Below, piece after piece: positions 36,121 to 45,322 of a stretch of DNA of 64,000 nt (the stretch's first letter is position 1; each line of letters starts with the position of its first letter). The stretch comes from Haloterrigena turkmenica DSM 5511 (GTDB taxonomy: Archaea; Halobacteriota; Halobacteria; Halobacteriales; Natrialbaceae): assembly GCF_000025325.1 (NCBI RefSeq), contig NC_013743.1:992001-1056000 (forward strand), given 5' to 3'. The notes under the pieces were generated by a model that was not told the origin of the DNA, did no database searches, and worked only from the letters and a program-made list of their open reading frames with translations. The translations under genes were made by a program, and so were the position numbers.

Positions 36121-37431
36121 TCAGCGACCGCTCTCCTCGAGGAACCGATCGAACGCGCCGCTCTCGGCGTGGACGTGGACGTACGTCCCCAGCGAGTCGT
36201 ACTCGGTCAGGCCGTCGTGATTCCCGTCGATGCCGTCGCCCCGCACGGTCTCGAAGGCGAAGCGAGCGTCGCCGTCGACGTCGGCGCTCGAGTAGTGGAA
36301 CTCGTGGCCCCGAATCGTCTCGCCGGCGCCGGCAGTGAGCGTCCCCTCGAGGGCCTCGCACTCGACGTGATCGAGCGCCTGATAGCGGTCGTGCATGGTG
36401 ACGTCTGCCGGAAGGATCCCGGCCATCTCGTGACGGTCGCCCTCCACGGTGGTCAGCGACTGACTCATGGCCATCAGCCCGCCACACTCGCCGAGGACCG
36501 GCAGTCCCTCGCGCGCGAGCGCTCCGAGTTCGTCGAGCGTGTCGCTGGCCTCGAGGCCGTCGGCGTGGAGTTCGGGGTAGCCGCCGGGGAGGTAGACGCC
36601 GTCGCAGTCGGGGATGGAATCGCCCGCAACCGGTGAGAATGTGACCAGTTCGGCGCGCTCGCGGAACCGCTCGATCGTCGCCGGATACCGGAAGCAGAAG
36701 GCGGCGTCGCTGGCGACGGCGATCGTGGCGTCGATGGGTTCAGGGGAGTCCTCGAGTGACCGCTCCGGCGCGGGCGGCTCCGTCGCGACCGCGGCCAGCC
36801 GTTCGGCCTCGAGCGACTCCGCGGCCTCCCGCAACGCGTCTCTGGGGAGGGCGGCCTCCGCGCCCATCTCGAGGCCGAGGTGCCGATTGGGAATCTCGAG
36901 GTCGTCGTTCGGCGGGATCCGCCCGAAGTACTCGAGGTCGTCGGGGAGGGCGTCGCGAATGCCCTGCTCGTGACGGCCACCGTGGGCCCGCTGGGCGACG
37001 ACGCCGGCGACCTCGATATCGCGGCCGATCGCGTCGGCGTACTCCTTGAAGCCCAGCGCGGTCGCGGCGACGCTCTCCATGCCGGCCTTGGCGTCGACGA
37101 CGAGGACGACGGGTAACTCGAGCGCTTCGGCGACCATCGCCGTGCTCGAGCCGTCGCCGTCATAGAGGCCCATGACGCCCTCGACGACGCAGATATCGCC
37201 CTCGCCTCGCTGGTAGTTTCGCCGCAGGCCATCCTCGCCGCAGAGCCAGAGATCGAGCGTGCGGGAGGGCCGGCCCGCGATCGCCTCGTGGTGGCTCGGA
37301 TCGATGAAGTCCGGGCCCGCCTTGGCCGGCTGGACCGCGTAGCCGGCGTCCTCGAGGGCCTGCACGATCGACAGCGTCGCGACCGTCTTCCCGACGCCGG
37401 AGCTGACGCCGCCGAGGACGAATCCGTTCAT
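36121..37431 (-). CDS. cobB: Cobyrinate a,c-diamide synthase (CbiA/CobB)
   Basis: A 436-residue glutamine-dependent amidoligase. N-terminal P-loop domain: 'GFVLGGVSSGVGKTVATLSI' (residues 3-22) and 'KAGPDFIDPSHHEAIAGRPS'; middle: 'CVVEGVMGLYDGDGSSTAMV'; C-terminal class I glutamine amidotransferase domain with nucleophile Cys in 'PVLGECGGLMAMSQSL' (about 318) and His in 'GHEFHYSSADV' (about 377). It amidates the a and c acetate side chains of cobyrinate. MM at 37429-37434 gives two adjacent starts; the second is used. Its 5' side is a hairpin-rich intergenic region; it is separate from both cob operons. Confidence 0.93.
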   Translation of the reverse strand: MNGFVLGGVSSGVGKTVATLSIVQALEDAGYAVQPAKAGPDFIDPSHHEAIAGRPSRTLDLWLCGEDGLRRNYQRGEGDICVVEGVMGLYDGDGSSTAMVAEALELPVVLVVDAKAGMESVAATALGFKEYADAIGRDIEVAGVVAQRAHGGRHEQGIRDALPDDLEYFGRIPPNDDLEIPNRHLGLEMGAEAALPRDALREAAESLEAERLAAVATEPPAPERSLEDSPEPIDATIAVASDAAFCFRYPATIERFRERAELVTFSPVAGDSIPDCDGVYLPGGYPELHADGLEASDTLDELGALAREGLPVLGECGGLMAMSQSLTTVEGDRHEMAGILPADVTMHDRYQALDHVECEALEGTLTAGAGETIRGHEFHYSSADVDGDARFAFETVRGDGIDGNHDGLTEYDSLGTYVHVHAESGAFDRFLEESGR

Positions 37432-37434
37432 CAT

Positions 37435-37973
37435 TGTGGTTTCGTTCGCACAACTGAACTTGAATCCGTCGGTGGGGAGTACGAACGGCTCGACGAGTAC
37501 TGAGTGAGGAACCTCGAGAAGGGTTCGAGTGAAAATGAGCGTTCTGCTATCGTGGCGACAGGTTATCGCCACACCCTCTCCAGCCGATTTCTGCTCGCGA
37601 GCCAACGGCTCGCTCGCATGGTTCGCGGAACCGTCGGTTCCGCGCTAACGCTCATTCACTTCGTTCACTCGCTCATCCACTGTCAGAGCAACCTCTGACA
37701 AGCTGCTGAAAAATCTCCGATTTTTCGCATCATGAGACGGCTTCGCCGTCTCGAACGACTTCGCTCGTGAAACTCGCGAAGACCTCGCACGATTTCGTCG
37801 ATCGGCCCTCACAGTCGTTCGGACCGATCGTCGGCGCGCGCCACCGCAAACCGAGTTCGGGATCAAACCGTTCTGTAGCGATCTGTACAGTACACAGCAA
37901 TCGATACCCGAGAAGCAGTCCGAGGCGACCGAAACCGAGTTGGGAGTGGTCCGCGTTCGAGGAACCGAGACCA
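37435..37973. other. 539-nt intergenic region between divergent genes, hairpin-rich
   Basis: No convincing coding frame. The part 37534-37752 is packed with perfect inverted repeats (described separately). The remaining stretch to 37973 must hold the promoters of cobB (minus) and the DUF1802 gene (plus); no clear TATA box is evident for either. Confidence 0.6.
37534..37752. repeat. Array of at least six perfect hairpins
   Basis: Outer 10-bp arms AATGAGCGTT (37534-37543) and AACGCTCATT (37647-37656) enclose three hairpins: GTGGCGA/TCGCCAC (37552-37572), GCGAGCC/GGCTCGC (37597-37613) and CGCGGAACC/GGTTCCGCG (37624-37644). Three more follow: TGTCAGAG/CTCTGACA (37681-37700), GAAAAATC/GATTTTTC (37708-37726) and GAGACGGC/GCCGTCTC (37734-37752). 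Such density is far above chance. Confidence 0.85.
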
Positions 37974-38534
37974 ATGAGCGACGCGAGAAATGCTACCGAG
38001 ACGGTGCCGGCACTGAAGGAGCGCGCCGGCGTCGTCAACGCCCTGCTCGACGGCACGCAGACCGTGCTCGTTCGCCACCCGACGCTCGATCCAGGCACGA
38101 TCGACGACGAATTCGTGCTCTATCCGGCCTATAGCCATCAGGACCCCGCGCGGTACCAGTCGCGATACGAGCACTACTACCATCGCTCGAGCGCGAAACC
38201 CGACGCCGGCGTGCCGATCCGCGCCGTCGCCGACGTCCGCGAGGAATACCGCGTCTCGAGTGACGCCCTCGAGGCGCTGGCTCGCCACTACGTCTACACG
38301 CCGGACGGCCTGCGCGACAAGTACGACCCGGAGGACGACCTGCGCGTGCTGTTGCTTCGCGTGTCGGCGCTCGTGTCACCGCGACTCGTCGAGGAGCGGG
38401 GCAGCTACCGCGGCTGTCGCGCGTGGATCGACCTCGAGGACGACGTCGACGTCGATACCGAGGCCTCGCTCCCCGTGCTCGACGACGTGGCGTTCGCGGA
38501 GCGACGGGCCGCGGTTCGGGGCGTCCTCGAGTGA
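37974..38534 (+). CDS. DUF1802 family protein
   Basis: A 186-residue protein: 'VPALKERAGVVNALLDGTQT', 'VLVRHPTLDPGTIDDEFVLY', 'PAYSHQDPARYQSRYEHYYH' and 'LVSPRLVEERGSYRGCRAWI'. The pattern of an early 'LKER..VV.AL..G.Q....R', then 'F.LYP.Y.HQ' and a final 'G..SW'-like 'YRGCRAWIDL' is that of DUF1802 (from memory). No biochemical role is known to me; the conserved His and Arg suggest a binding pocket. The ATG at 37974 is used because upstream codons read as Arg/Ser-rich non-protein sequence. Confidence 0.78.
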   Translation: MSDARNATETVPALKERAGVVNALLDGTQTVLVRHPTLDPGTIDDEFVLYPAYSHQDPARYQSRYEHYYHRSSAKPDAGVPIRAVADVREEYRVSSDALEALARHYVYTPDGLRDKYDPEDDLRVLLLRVSALVSPRLVEERGSYRGCRAWIDLEDDVDVDTEASLPVLDDVAFAERRAAVRGVLE

Positions 38535-38602
38535 CGTGGCGGCCGGTTCGAACCACCGACGAACTTAACCGCTCGAGTCGGCTACGACCGTCGGATCGAA
38601 CT

Positions 38603-38776
38603 ATGAGTGGGAAAAGCGGGAGTGACACCGAGATCGAGCACCACCTTCGGGAAGCGCTGCAGCACTTGAGCGAGGCCCGCGATGCCGACGACCTCCGAAA
38701 GACCAACGCCGTCGCGCTCGAAGAGGTCGAGAACACCGTTTCGACGGTCCTGCGGGAGTACGAGCAGGACGAGTGA
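38603..38776 (+). CDS. Small coiled-coil protein, unknown
   Basis: A 57-residue protein: a short polar start 'MSGKSGSDTEIEHHLREALQ', then 'HLSEARDADDLRKTNAVALE' and 'EVENTVSTVLREYEQDE'. The whole chain is predicted helical by its heptad-like spacing of Leu and Val. 'AACTTAACC' at about 38562-38570 could serve as a TATA box. It follows the DUF1802 gene by 68 nt on the same strand. Function unknown. Confidence 0.65.
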   Translation: MSGKSGSDTEIEHHLREALQHLSEARDADDLRKTNAVALEEVENTVSTVLREYEQDE

Positions 38777-38987
38777 GGCCGATCCGATCGGCCGCTCCAG
38801 CGCAGGGGTGCCGTCCGCGGCCGGCCGATCGAGACGGGGACGTCCGTAGCCTCGCGCGGAGTCTCACCACGATGCCGGTTCTCGAAACAGTTATTTTGTT
38901 CGGCGAATGATTGCAGGGAACAATGTCGTTCGAAGATCGTCGGATCGGTTCGAACCGATCCGCAGGCCGGACCAGGGGTGGCCAGTC

Positions 38988-39668
38988 GTGACGACTCGAG
39001 ACGACGAGGCCGTTAAAGAGCGCGTCCAGCAGTATTGGGACGACCGTTCGGAGTCGTACGACGGAGACAGCCAACATGCCATCCACAGCGACGAGCAGCG
39101 CGACGCGTGGCTGTCGATCCTCCGGGACTGGACCGGTGACGGTGACCCACCTCGGCGAACTCTCGACGTCGGCTGTGGAACGGGCGTCATCTCGCTGTTG
39201 CTGGCCGAACTCGGTCACGTCGTCACCGGAGTCGACCTCTCGACGGACATGCTCGAGCGCGCTCGAGCGAAAGCTCGCGACCGCGACCGGTCGGTCGAGT
39301 TCCGAAACGGGGACGCGGAATCGATTTCGGCTCCCGAAAACGCGTACGATCTGGTGACGGCCCGGCACCTCGTCTGGACGCTGCCGAATCCGTTGGCGGC
39401 GATTCGCGAGTGGCAACGAGTCGTCCGTCCGGGCGGCCGGATCGTCCTGATCGAAGGCCACTGGGACTTCGACGAGGCGTTCGACGGCTATCAGGAGATC
39501 CACGACGAGTTGCCGCTGTACGACGGACGGCCGCCCGAAGAGTTGGTCGACGTACTCGAAGAACACGGGCTCGAGCGGGTCGAGTACGAGCCGCTAATGG
39601 AGTCGGTGCTCTGGGGCGAAGAGCCGAACTACGAGCAGTACGTCGTCGCTGGCCACGTTCCGGAATAA
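38988..39668 (+). CDS. Class I SAM-dependent methyltransferase
   Basis: A 226-residue methyltransferase with motif I 'RTLDVGCGTGVISLLLAELG', motif II 'HVVTGVDLSTDMLERARAKA', 'VEFRNGDAESISAPENAYDL' and 'LVWTLPNPLAAIREWQRVVR' then 'PGGRIVLIEGHWDFDEAFDG'. These mark a UbiE/COQ5-type small-molecule methylase. The start is uncertain: GTG at 38988 is chosen because a TATA-like 'TTATTTTG' at 38892-38899 is too near the ATG at 38907 and a purine-rich AGGGGTGG precedes the GTG. It lies between cobB and cbiE, convergent with the latter, so a corrinoid role is possible but not supported by motifs. Confidence 0.82.
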   Translation: MTTRDDEAVKERVQQYWDDRSESYDGDSQHAIHSDEQRDAWLSILRDWTGDGDPPRRTLDVGCGTGVISLLLAELGHVVTGVDLSTDMLERARAKARDRDRSVEFRNGDAESISAPENAYDLVTARHLVWTLPNPLAAIREWQRVVRPGGRIVLIEGHWDFDEAFDGYQEIHDELPLYDGRPPEELVDVLEEHGLERVEYEPLMESVLWGEEPNYEQYVVAGHVPE

Positions 39669-39749
39669 GACGGGACGGCGGAGACCGACCGCAGACGGCG
39701 ACCGACGGGTCGCCCGCGATAGCCTCGACCGATCCGTCCGGTCGTTCGA

Positions 39750-40559
39750 CTACGGCACCGGCTGCCGAACGGCGAGCACGACGAGATCCGAGAACGGCGT
39801 GTCTTCCGTTCCGGTTCCACCGGCGTGCTCGGACAACTCCGCCAGCGTGAACCGGTGGATCTCTTCGTCCTCGTGAGTCAGCTTCTCGAGGACCAGCGCC
39901 TCGAGGTTCGGATCAGCACCCTCCTCGAGCAGGAAGGCGGCGATATCTCCAGGCATCCGGTCGTAGGGCCGGGGGAGCACGAGCAGATGGCGCTCGTCGA
40001 CCGTCCCGGCGGCCGCGAGGCGTTCCATATCGGCCTCGAGGCCGCCGCTCTTGTGGAGCGTGACGAACTCGGTGTCCTCCATCGGCGTGCGGGCGCGGCT
40101 GGCGGCCAGCTGGAGCGAGGAGATACCGGGGACGATCCGAACGGATCTCGGATCGACGTCGCGGTTCCTCGCCTCCCGTTCGACCGCATCTTGCACCTTT
40201 CCGACGAACTGGTAGCCCGAGTGGTTGGGGTCGCCCATCGCGACGGCGGTTCCCGACTCGCCGGCCGCGACGCGCTCGCCGAACGCCTCGAGCGCCTCGG
40301 CCTCGTCCTTGTACCCGCAGGTCAGCAGGTCGGCGTCGGTCAGGTCCTCGACGAACTCCACGACGGTGGTAAAGCCGACGACGACATCGGCCTCGCGGAT
40401 CGCCCGTTCGCCTCGCGGAGTCAGATACTCTTGATTGCCGGGTCCGACGCCGACGGCGTAGACGGGGTCCTCGGTCTCCTCGTCGATGTTCGGCTCCGGC
40501 GCTGCCGCCGCGAACGTCGCCGGATCCGGCCCCGCCTCGAGGTCGTACTCGTCGCTCAT
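39750..40559 (-). CDS. cbiE: Cobalt-precorrin-7 C5-methyltransferase CbiE
   Basis: A 269-residue tetrapyrrole methylase: 'PVYAVGVGPGNQEYLTPRGE', 'EADVVVGFTTVVEFVEDLTD', 'GTAVAMGDPNHSGYQFVGKV', 'VRIVPGISSLQLAASRARTP' and 'EFVTLHKSGGLEADMERLAA'. The 'PGISSLQ.A..R' and 'HKSGG' stretches fit CbiE/CobL-N. It methylates C5, while CbiT (33288) does C15; in the aerobic CobL these are fused. The N-terminal 30 residues are an acidic extension. It overlaps the cbiC stop by 4 nt. Confidence 0.9.
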   Translation of the reverse strand: MSDEYDLEAGPDPATFAAAAPEPNIDEETEDPVYAVGVGPGNQEYLTPRGERAIREADVVVGFTTVVEFVEDLTDADLLTCGYKDEAEALEAFGERVAAGESGTAVAMGDPNHSGYQFVGKVQDAVEREARNRDVDPRSVRIVPGISSLQLAASRARTPMEDTEFVTLHKSGGLEADMERLAAAGTVDERHLLVLPRPYDRMPGDIAAFLLEEGADPNLEALVLEKLTHEDEEIHRFTLAELSEHAGGTGTEDTPFSDLVVLAVRQPVP

Positions 40560-41320
40560 GCGTCCTCGTTGTCCTCGGATTCAGCTTGTGCCGCTCGAGC
40601 CTCGGCCGTCAGTTCCAGTTCGAGGTCATCGGTCCGCACGTCTTTCGCGACGTGGATCAGTTCGTTCGTAAGCGCCGCGGCCAGTCCGCTGCCGCCGCGG
40701 CGGCCGACGTTCGTGATCGCGGGCACGTCGTATTCCTCGCTGACCTCGCGGATCCGCTGACGGCTCTCCTCGGCCTTGACGAAGCCGACGGGCGTCGCGA
40801 CGATGGCGGCGGGCCGGGTGCCGTTCTCGATGCAGTCCGCCAGCGCGAAGGCGGCCGTCGGCGCGTTGCCGATCGTCGCGATCGCGCCGTCGTAGACGCC
40901 CTGCTTGTCGAGTTCGAGCACCGAGGCCGCGGTACGGGTCATCCCCGTTTCCTTCGCGAGCTCGGCGCCGTTACCGATCGCCTTGCGCTTCTCGCAGTTG
41001 TGGCCCCGAGAGGTGATCCCGGCCTTGGACATCGTGATGTCCGTGACGATCGTCGCCTCGTCGAGGACCGCTCGAGCGCCGGCGCGAACGGGCGCGTCCT
41101 CGTCGTCGCCGAGGTCATCGCTGCCCGTGAACTCGATCAGGTGCTGGAACTCGATGTCGCCCATCGAGTGGACCGACTTCTGGCGGATTCGGTCGGCCAG
41201 CGTCTCGTCCGGCACGAACTGCCGGACGATGTCCATGCTCGTCTCAGCGATATCCATCGCGTTCTGTGTCGTCGCGCCCAGATCGGCGTACTCCTGCTCG
41301 AACTCCTGGCTGTCACTCAT
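40556..41320 (-). CDS. cbiC: Cobalt-precorrin-8 methylmutase CbiC
   Basis: A 254-residue CbiC: 'TSMDIVRQFVPDETLADRIR', 'QKSVHSMGDIEFQHLIEF', 'ATIVTDITMSKAGITSRGHN', 'RTAASVLELDKQGVYDGAIA', 'GNAPTAAFALADCIENGTRP' and 'ATPVGFVKAEESRQRIREV'. The conserved 'H..GD' and 'GNAPTA' motifs are present, including the active-site His in 'SVHSMGD'. It moves the methyl group from C11 to C12 to give hydrogenobyrinate or cobyrinate. It lies between cobN (71 nt) and cbiE (4-nt overlap). The ATG at 41318-41320 is preferred over a frame extension upstream. Confidence 0.93.
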   Translation of the reverse strand: MSDSQEFEQEYADLGATTQNAMDIAETSMDIVRQFVPDETLADRIRQKSVHSMGDIEFQHLIEFTGSDDLGDDEDAPVRAGARAVLDEATIVTDITMSKAGITSRGHNCEKRKAIGNGAELAKETGMTRTAASVLELDKQGVYDGAIATIGNAPTAAFALADCIENGTRPAAIVATPVGFVKAEESRQRIREVSEEYDVPAITNVGRRGGSGLAAALTNELIHVAKDVRTDDLELELTAEARAAQAESEDNEDA

Positions 41321-41391
41321 GGCTCTCACTCTCCGGGCCTCGCGTATCGTTCGACGGCCGAACACCTTCGCCGGTCGCTGCGACCGTCCGG

Positions 41392-44300
41392 TCAGTCATC
41401 CTGGGCCACCTCGGCGCCCACGGCGTCGTTGGTCGTGCGCGCCTCGAGGTCGCCCTCGACCTCGAGGTTCAGGTCGCGCAGTCGGTCGACGGTCTCGTCG
41501 TCGGCGTCCCAGAGGTCGCGTTCGATCGCCTCGAGCAACGTGTCCGTGATGGACTCGAGCGCCCACGGGTTGACGTCGCGCATCCATTCTTGGCGAGCGT
41601 CGTCGAAGGCGAACTTCTCGGCGACTTCCTCCCAGAGCGTATCGGAGACGACGCCGGTGGTGGCGTCCCAGCCCAGCGTCACGTCGACGGTCGTCGAGAG
41701 ATCCCCTGCGCCCTTGTAGCCGTGTTCCTCCATCGACTCGAGCCAGTCGGGATTCAAGACGCGCGAGCGCATCGCCTTACGGACCTTCTCCTCGTTCGTG
41801 TAGACGTCGACGTTGTCGGGGTCCGAGGAGTCGCCGACGTAGGAGGCGGGCTCCTCGCCCGAAATCTCCGACACGGCGGAGATGAACCCGCCGTGGAAGG
41901 CGTACCAGTCCGAGGAGTCGAACTCGTCTTGCTCCATCGTGTCCTCGATCTTGACCGTCGCGTCGACTGAAGAGAGCCGGCGTTCGAAGGCGTCGTGGGC
42001 GTCGGAGACTCGGCCGCGCGAGCCCATCGCGTAGCCGCCCCACTGGATGTAGACGCTGGCGAGGTCCGAACGGTCGTCCCAGTTGCCCTCGTCGACGGCC
42101 TTGTTCGTCCCGGCGCCGTAGCCGCCGGGTTTGGTGGTGAAGACGCGGTGTTTCGCGGCCTTGCGGGCGTCGGATTCGTCGAGCCCTTCCTCGTCCTCGA
42201 GTTCGGCCTGCTCTTCCTCGACGTGTTTCTTCACGTAGTTCATCTCGAGGGGTTCGTCAAGGTCGACGACGGCGTCGACGGCGTCGTGGATGACCCCCGC
42301 CGCGGCGGGGAAGGCGTCGCGGAATAGCCCGGAGACGCGCGTGGTGACGTCGATTCGGGGTCGGTCGAGTTCCTCGAGCGGGATCGGCTCGACGTCGTCG
42401 ATCCGGCCGGCGTCCGTCCACTTGGGTTCGACGCCCATCATCGCGAGCACCTGGGCGATCGTCTCGCCGCGGGTGCGGACGGTGGGGGTCCCCCAGGCGA
42501 CCACGCCGATCTCTTCGGGGTACTCGCCGTTCTCCGAATGATGGCGCTCGAGAACGCCCTCCGCGACTTCGCTCCCGACCTGCCACGCGGCCTTCGCGGG
42601 TACCTTCCGCGGGTCGAGCGTGTAGAAGTTCCGCGCGGTCGGCAGCAGGTCGACGCCGCCGCGGGTCGGCGCGCCCGATCCGCCGGGGGGTACGTACTCG
42701 CCCGAAAGGGCGTCCGCGGTTCTGGGGATCTCGTCCTCGGCGCCCTGGACGCGGGGCTGGGCCTCCTCGCAGATGTACGCGAGGACTTCGCGGAGGTCGT
42801 CGTGGGCGCGCGATTTGGCCCGCGCGTCGCCGATCGTCTCGAGGTCGACGACGAGGAGATTCATGTTCACTTCGTCCTCAGGACCGGCTTCGCGCTCCGA
42901 TTCCGGCACGTCGAAGTCGTGTTCCGCGAGCGTCTCGATCAGATCGACGCTCGTCTCGTGGACCGCGTCGGCGGCCTCGGCGTAGGTCATGCCGAGGGCC
43001 TCGCCGTACTCTCCGGGCGACTCGAGCATCTTCTCGTAGTCCACGCCGAGCGCACCGGCCACGCTCTCGCGCAGGCTCGGCGCGCCGGGGTTCTCGAGTC
43101 GGGTCAGCGCCACGAGGTACTCCACGAGGCGCTCGTCGGCCGGCGGCTCGGACATCGTGTGTAGCCCCAGCCGGATCTGGGTCGTCTTGACGTCAGTCAG
43201 GTACTCGTGGACGCGTTCGACGAGTTCGTCGACGTCGACTTCGTCTCCCGTGACTTCACCCTCGGCGAGACTCGAGCCCGCTTCGTCGGGGCCGCGAACG
43301 TCGGCTTTCTCGTCGATGGTGCCCTCGATTCCCAACTCGACCGCGAGATCGAGTTCTTCGACCGTCTCGCGGATGAGCGTCTCGAGGTGGTCGCCGTCGT
43401 CGGCGCGGGCGTCTTCCATCCCCGCTTCGCGGTACTGGTTCGCGAGTTCCTCGAGTTCCGAGAGTTCGTCGTACGTCCCGGCCGACCGCATGACCGGGGT
43501 CAGGTAGTCGACGATGGCGGCGTAGGAGCGCCGTTTGGCCTGGGTTCCCTCGCCGGGGTTGTTCACGATGTAGGGGTAGACGTTCGGGATGTCGTCGATC
43601 AACTGATCGGGTGCGCTCGCGCCGTTCAGGCCGACCGTCTTGCCGGGGAGCCACTCGAGGCTGCCGTGGGTTCCCAGATGAACGACCCCGTCGGCTCCGA
43701 ACGCGTTGCGCAGCCAGCCGTAGAACGCGTAGTAGTCGTGTGGCGGCTGCAGGTCCGAGTCGTGGTAGACCTTCGAGGGATCCATTCCGAAGCCGCGCGG
43801 GGGCTGGACAGTGACGAGGACGTTACCGAACTCGACGCCCGGAATCGCGAACGGACGGTCCGGAACCTCGCCCCACTCGTCGATGATGTTCTCCTGAAAG
43901 CGCTCGTCGGCGTCGGCGAACCACTCTTCGTAGGTGTCTGGCGAGACCACGTCGACGGAGAGGTCGCGAACGTCTTCGGGGGCGACCCAGCGGTCCTCGA
44001 GGGTTAGCTGTGCGGTCAGCTTCTCGACCAGCGTCTGGCCGTCCTCGGGCAGCTCGTCGCCCAGATCGTACCCGCGAGCCTCGAGTTCCTCGAGCAGGTT
44101 CACCGTCGACTCGGGCGAATCGAGACCGAACGCGGTGCCGATGCCGTCGTCGCTCGGCGGGTAGTTGTGCAGGACGACGGCGACCTGTTTGTCCTCGTTC
44201 GGCGTGTGTCGGAGTTCGGCCCAGTTGACCGCCAGCCGCGTGGCGTGGTCGACCCGGTCCTCGATGGGGAAGTGGTGTTTCGGCGCCGACCCGATGCCGG

Positions 44301-45288
44301 CCTCGTCGTCGGTGCGTTCCTTCCCCGAAATCGGGTGGGTGATGACGTTGCCGTCGAACTCCGGCAGCGCCACGGAGAGGGCGAGTTCGAAGCCCATCAC
44401 GCCCGTGTCGCTGGACTCGTACCGGGATCGGGAGCGCATCGTGGTGACCGTCTGGAGGACCGGGACGCCGAGGCGGTCGAGGAAGACGTCTTCGGCGCTC
44501 TGGCCCTCGTCGCTGGCGCTGCGGCCACGCTCGTCCATCGAGAGGGAGAACATGAACGAGGAGAGCACGGCGTCCACGACTGGTTGTCCCGCATCGTCCA
44601 GCAGCCAGTTGTCCGTCACCCACTCGGCGTCCTCCTGCTCCTCCGTATCAGTGGCCGGGTTACAGAAGATCGGCAGGGCGTTCGCGCCCTGCTCCTCGAG
44701 CGCCCGGACCTGCGCGTCGACGTAGCGGGTGTTCTCGTGGGTCCAGTGGGACTCGTAGAACCAGATCGCGACCGTCGGCTTCCCGGGGTCGTGGGTCTCG
44801 AGCAGTTCCTCGTACCCGATCCCCGGGTGGTCGGGGTGGTAGACCCCCTCCGTCGGCAGTTCGGTGGGCTCGTCGTACTCAACATCGCGGCCCTCGTACT
44901 CCGCGACCAGAAATCGGCACAGGTTGGCGACGTTGATCGTCCCGCCCTTCTCCAGGTAGTCGTAGACGAGGTCGCGATGGCCCTCCGAGACGGTCGTATC
45001 CTCGAATGCGAAAGCGTCGCCGGTCGCCTTGACGATCAGCGGCACGCCCGCCTCCTCGAGGTCGCCGGTCGCGTAGTCGTAGCCCGGCATGCTGTCTTCG
45101 GCCCCGTGCAGCCAGAAGATGGCCGCCGCGGCGTCGTGCAATTCCTCGACGAACTCCTCGACGGCGGCCTCGTCCTCGAGGTCGCTTTCCGAGCGAACGA
45201 CGAGGTCGATATCCTCGAGTCGCTGGGCGGCCCGGCCGATCGAGCCGAGTTCGTTCTCCGTGGCGGTGTAGATCCCGATCGTAGTCAT
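41392..45288 (-). CDS. cobN: Cobaltochelatase large subunit CobN
   Basis: A 1298-residue homologue of CobN/ChlH. It begins 'MTTIGIYTATENELGSIGRA'. Conserved stretches include 'LHGAEDSMPGYDYATGDLEE', 'GVYHPDHPGIGYEELLETHD', 'VLHNYPPSDDGIGTAFGLDS', 'GVVHLGTHGSLEWLPGKTVG' (HLGTHG core), 'DAIPNVYPYIVNNPGEG'-like text at about 570, and 'GVVAWGTPTVRTRGETIAQV' near the C terminus. CobN binds hydrogenobyrinate a,c-diamide and receives cobalt with help of an AAA+ pair. Haloarchaea lack CobS/CobT, and the divergent ChlI/ChlD-like gene at 45323 is the natural partner. It heads the cobN-cbiC-cbiE operon. The extra frame before the ATG at 45286-45288 overlaps the divergent gene and is rejected. Confidence 0.94.
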   Translation of the reverse strand: MTTIGIYTATENELGSIGRAAQRLEDIDLVVRSESDLEDEAAVEEFVEELHDAAAAIFWLHGAEDSMPGYDYATGDLEEAGVPLIVKATGDAFAFEDTTVSEGHRDLVYDYLEKGGTINVANLCRFLVAEYEGRDVEYDEPTELPTEGVYHPDHPGIGYEELLETHDPGKPTVAIWFYESHWTHENTRYVDAQVRALEEQGANALPIFCNPATDTEEQEDAEWVTDNWLLDDAGQPVVDAVLSSFMFSLSMDERGRSASDEGQSAEDVFLDRLGVPVLQTVTTMRSRSRYESSDTGVMGFELALSVALPEFDGNVITHPISGKERTDDEAGIGSAPKHHFPIEDRVDHATRLAVNWAELRHTPNEDKQVAVVLHNYPPSDDGIGTAFGLDSPESTVNLLEELEARGYDLGDELPEDGQTLVEKLTAQLTLEDRWVAPEDVRDLSVDVVSPDTYEEWFADADERFQENIIDEWGEVPDRPFAIPGVEFGNVLVTVQPPRGFGMDPSKVYHDSDLQPPHDYYAFYGWLRNAFGADGVVHLGTHGSLEWLPGKTVGLNGASAPDQLIDDIPNVYPYIVNNPGEGTQAKRRSYAAIVDYLTPVMRSAGTYDELSELEELANQYREAGMEDARADDGDHLETLIRETVEELDLAVELGIEGTIDEKADVRGPDEAGSSLAEGEVTGDEVDVDELVERVHEYLTDVKTTQIRLGLHTMSEPPADERLVEYLVALTRLENPGAPSLRESVAGALGVDYEKMLESPGEYGEALGMTYAEAADAVHETSVDLIETLAEHDFDVPESEREAGPEDEVNMNLLVVDLETIGDARAKSRAHDDLREVLAYICEEAQPRVQGAEDEIPRTADALSGEYVPPGGSGAPTRGGVDLLPTARNFYTLDPRKVPAKAAWQVGSEVAEGVLERHHSENGEYPEEIGVVAWGTPTVRTRGETIAQVLAMMGVEPKWTDAGRIDDVEPIPLEELDRPRIDVTTRVSGLFRDAFPAAAGVIHDAVDAVVDLDEPLEMNYVKKHVEEEQAELEDEEGLDESDARKAAKHRVFTTKPGGYGAGTNKAVDEGNWDDRSDLASVYIQWGGYAMGSRGRVSDAHDAFERRLSSVDATVKIEDTMEQDEFDSSDWYAFHGGFISAVSEISGEEPASYVGDSSDPDNVDVYTNEEKVRKAMRSRVLNPDWLESMEEHGYKGAGDLSTTVDVTLGWDATTGVVSDTLWEEVAEKFAFDDARQEWMRDVNPWALESITDTLLEAIERDLWDADDETVDRLRDLNLEVEGDLEARTTNDAVGAEVAQDD

Positions 45289-45292
45289 CGCG

Positions 45293-45300
45293 TTTTTAAA
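45293..45300 (+). promoter_or_regulatory. TATA element in the cobN/chlID divergent promoter
   Basis: TTTTTAAA lies 23-30 nt before the ATG at 45323, which fits a leaderless chlID-type transcript. The gap between the two divergent start codons is only 34 nt, so any regulator bound here would act on both genes. Confidence 0.55.
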
Positions 45301-45322
45301 CCTCTGTTGTATTAGCGCAACT

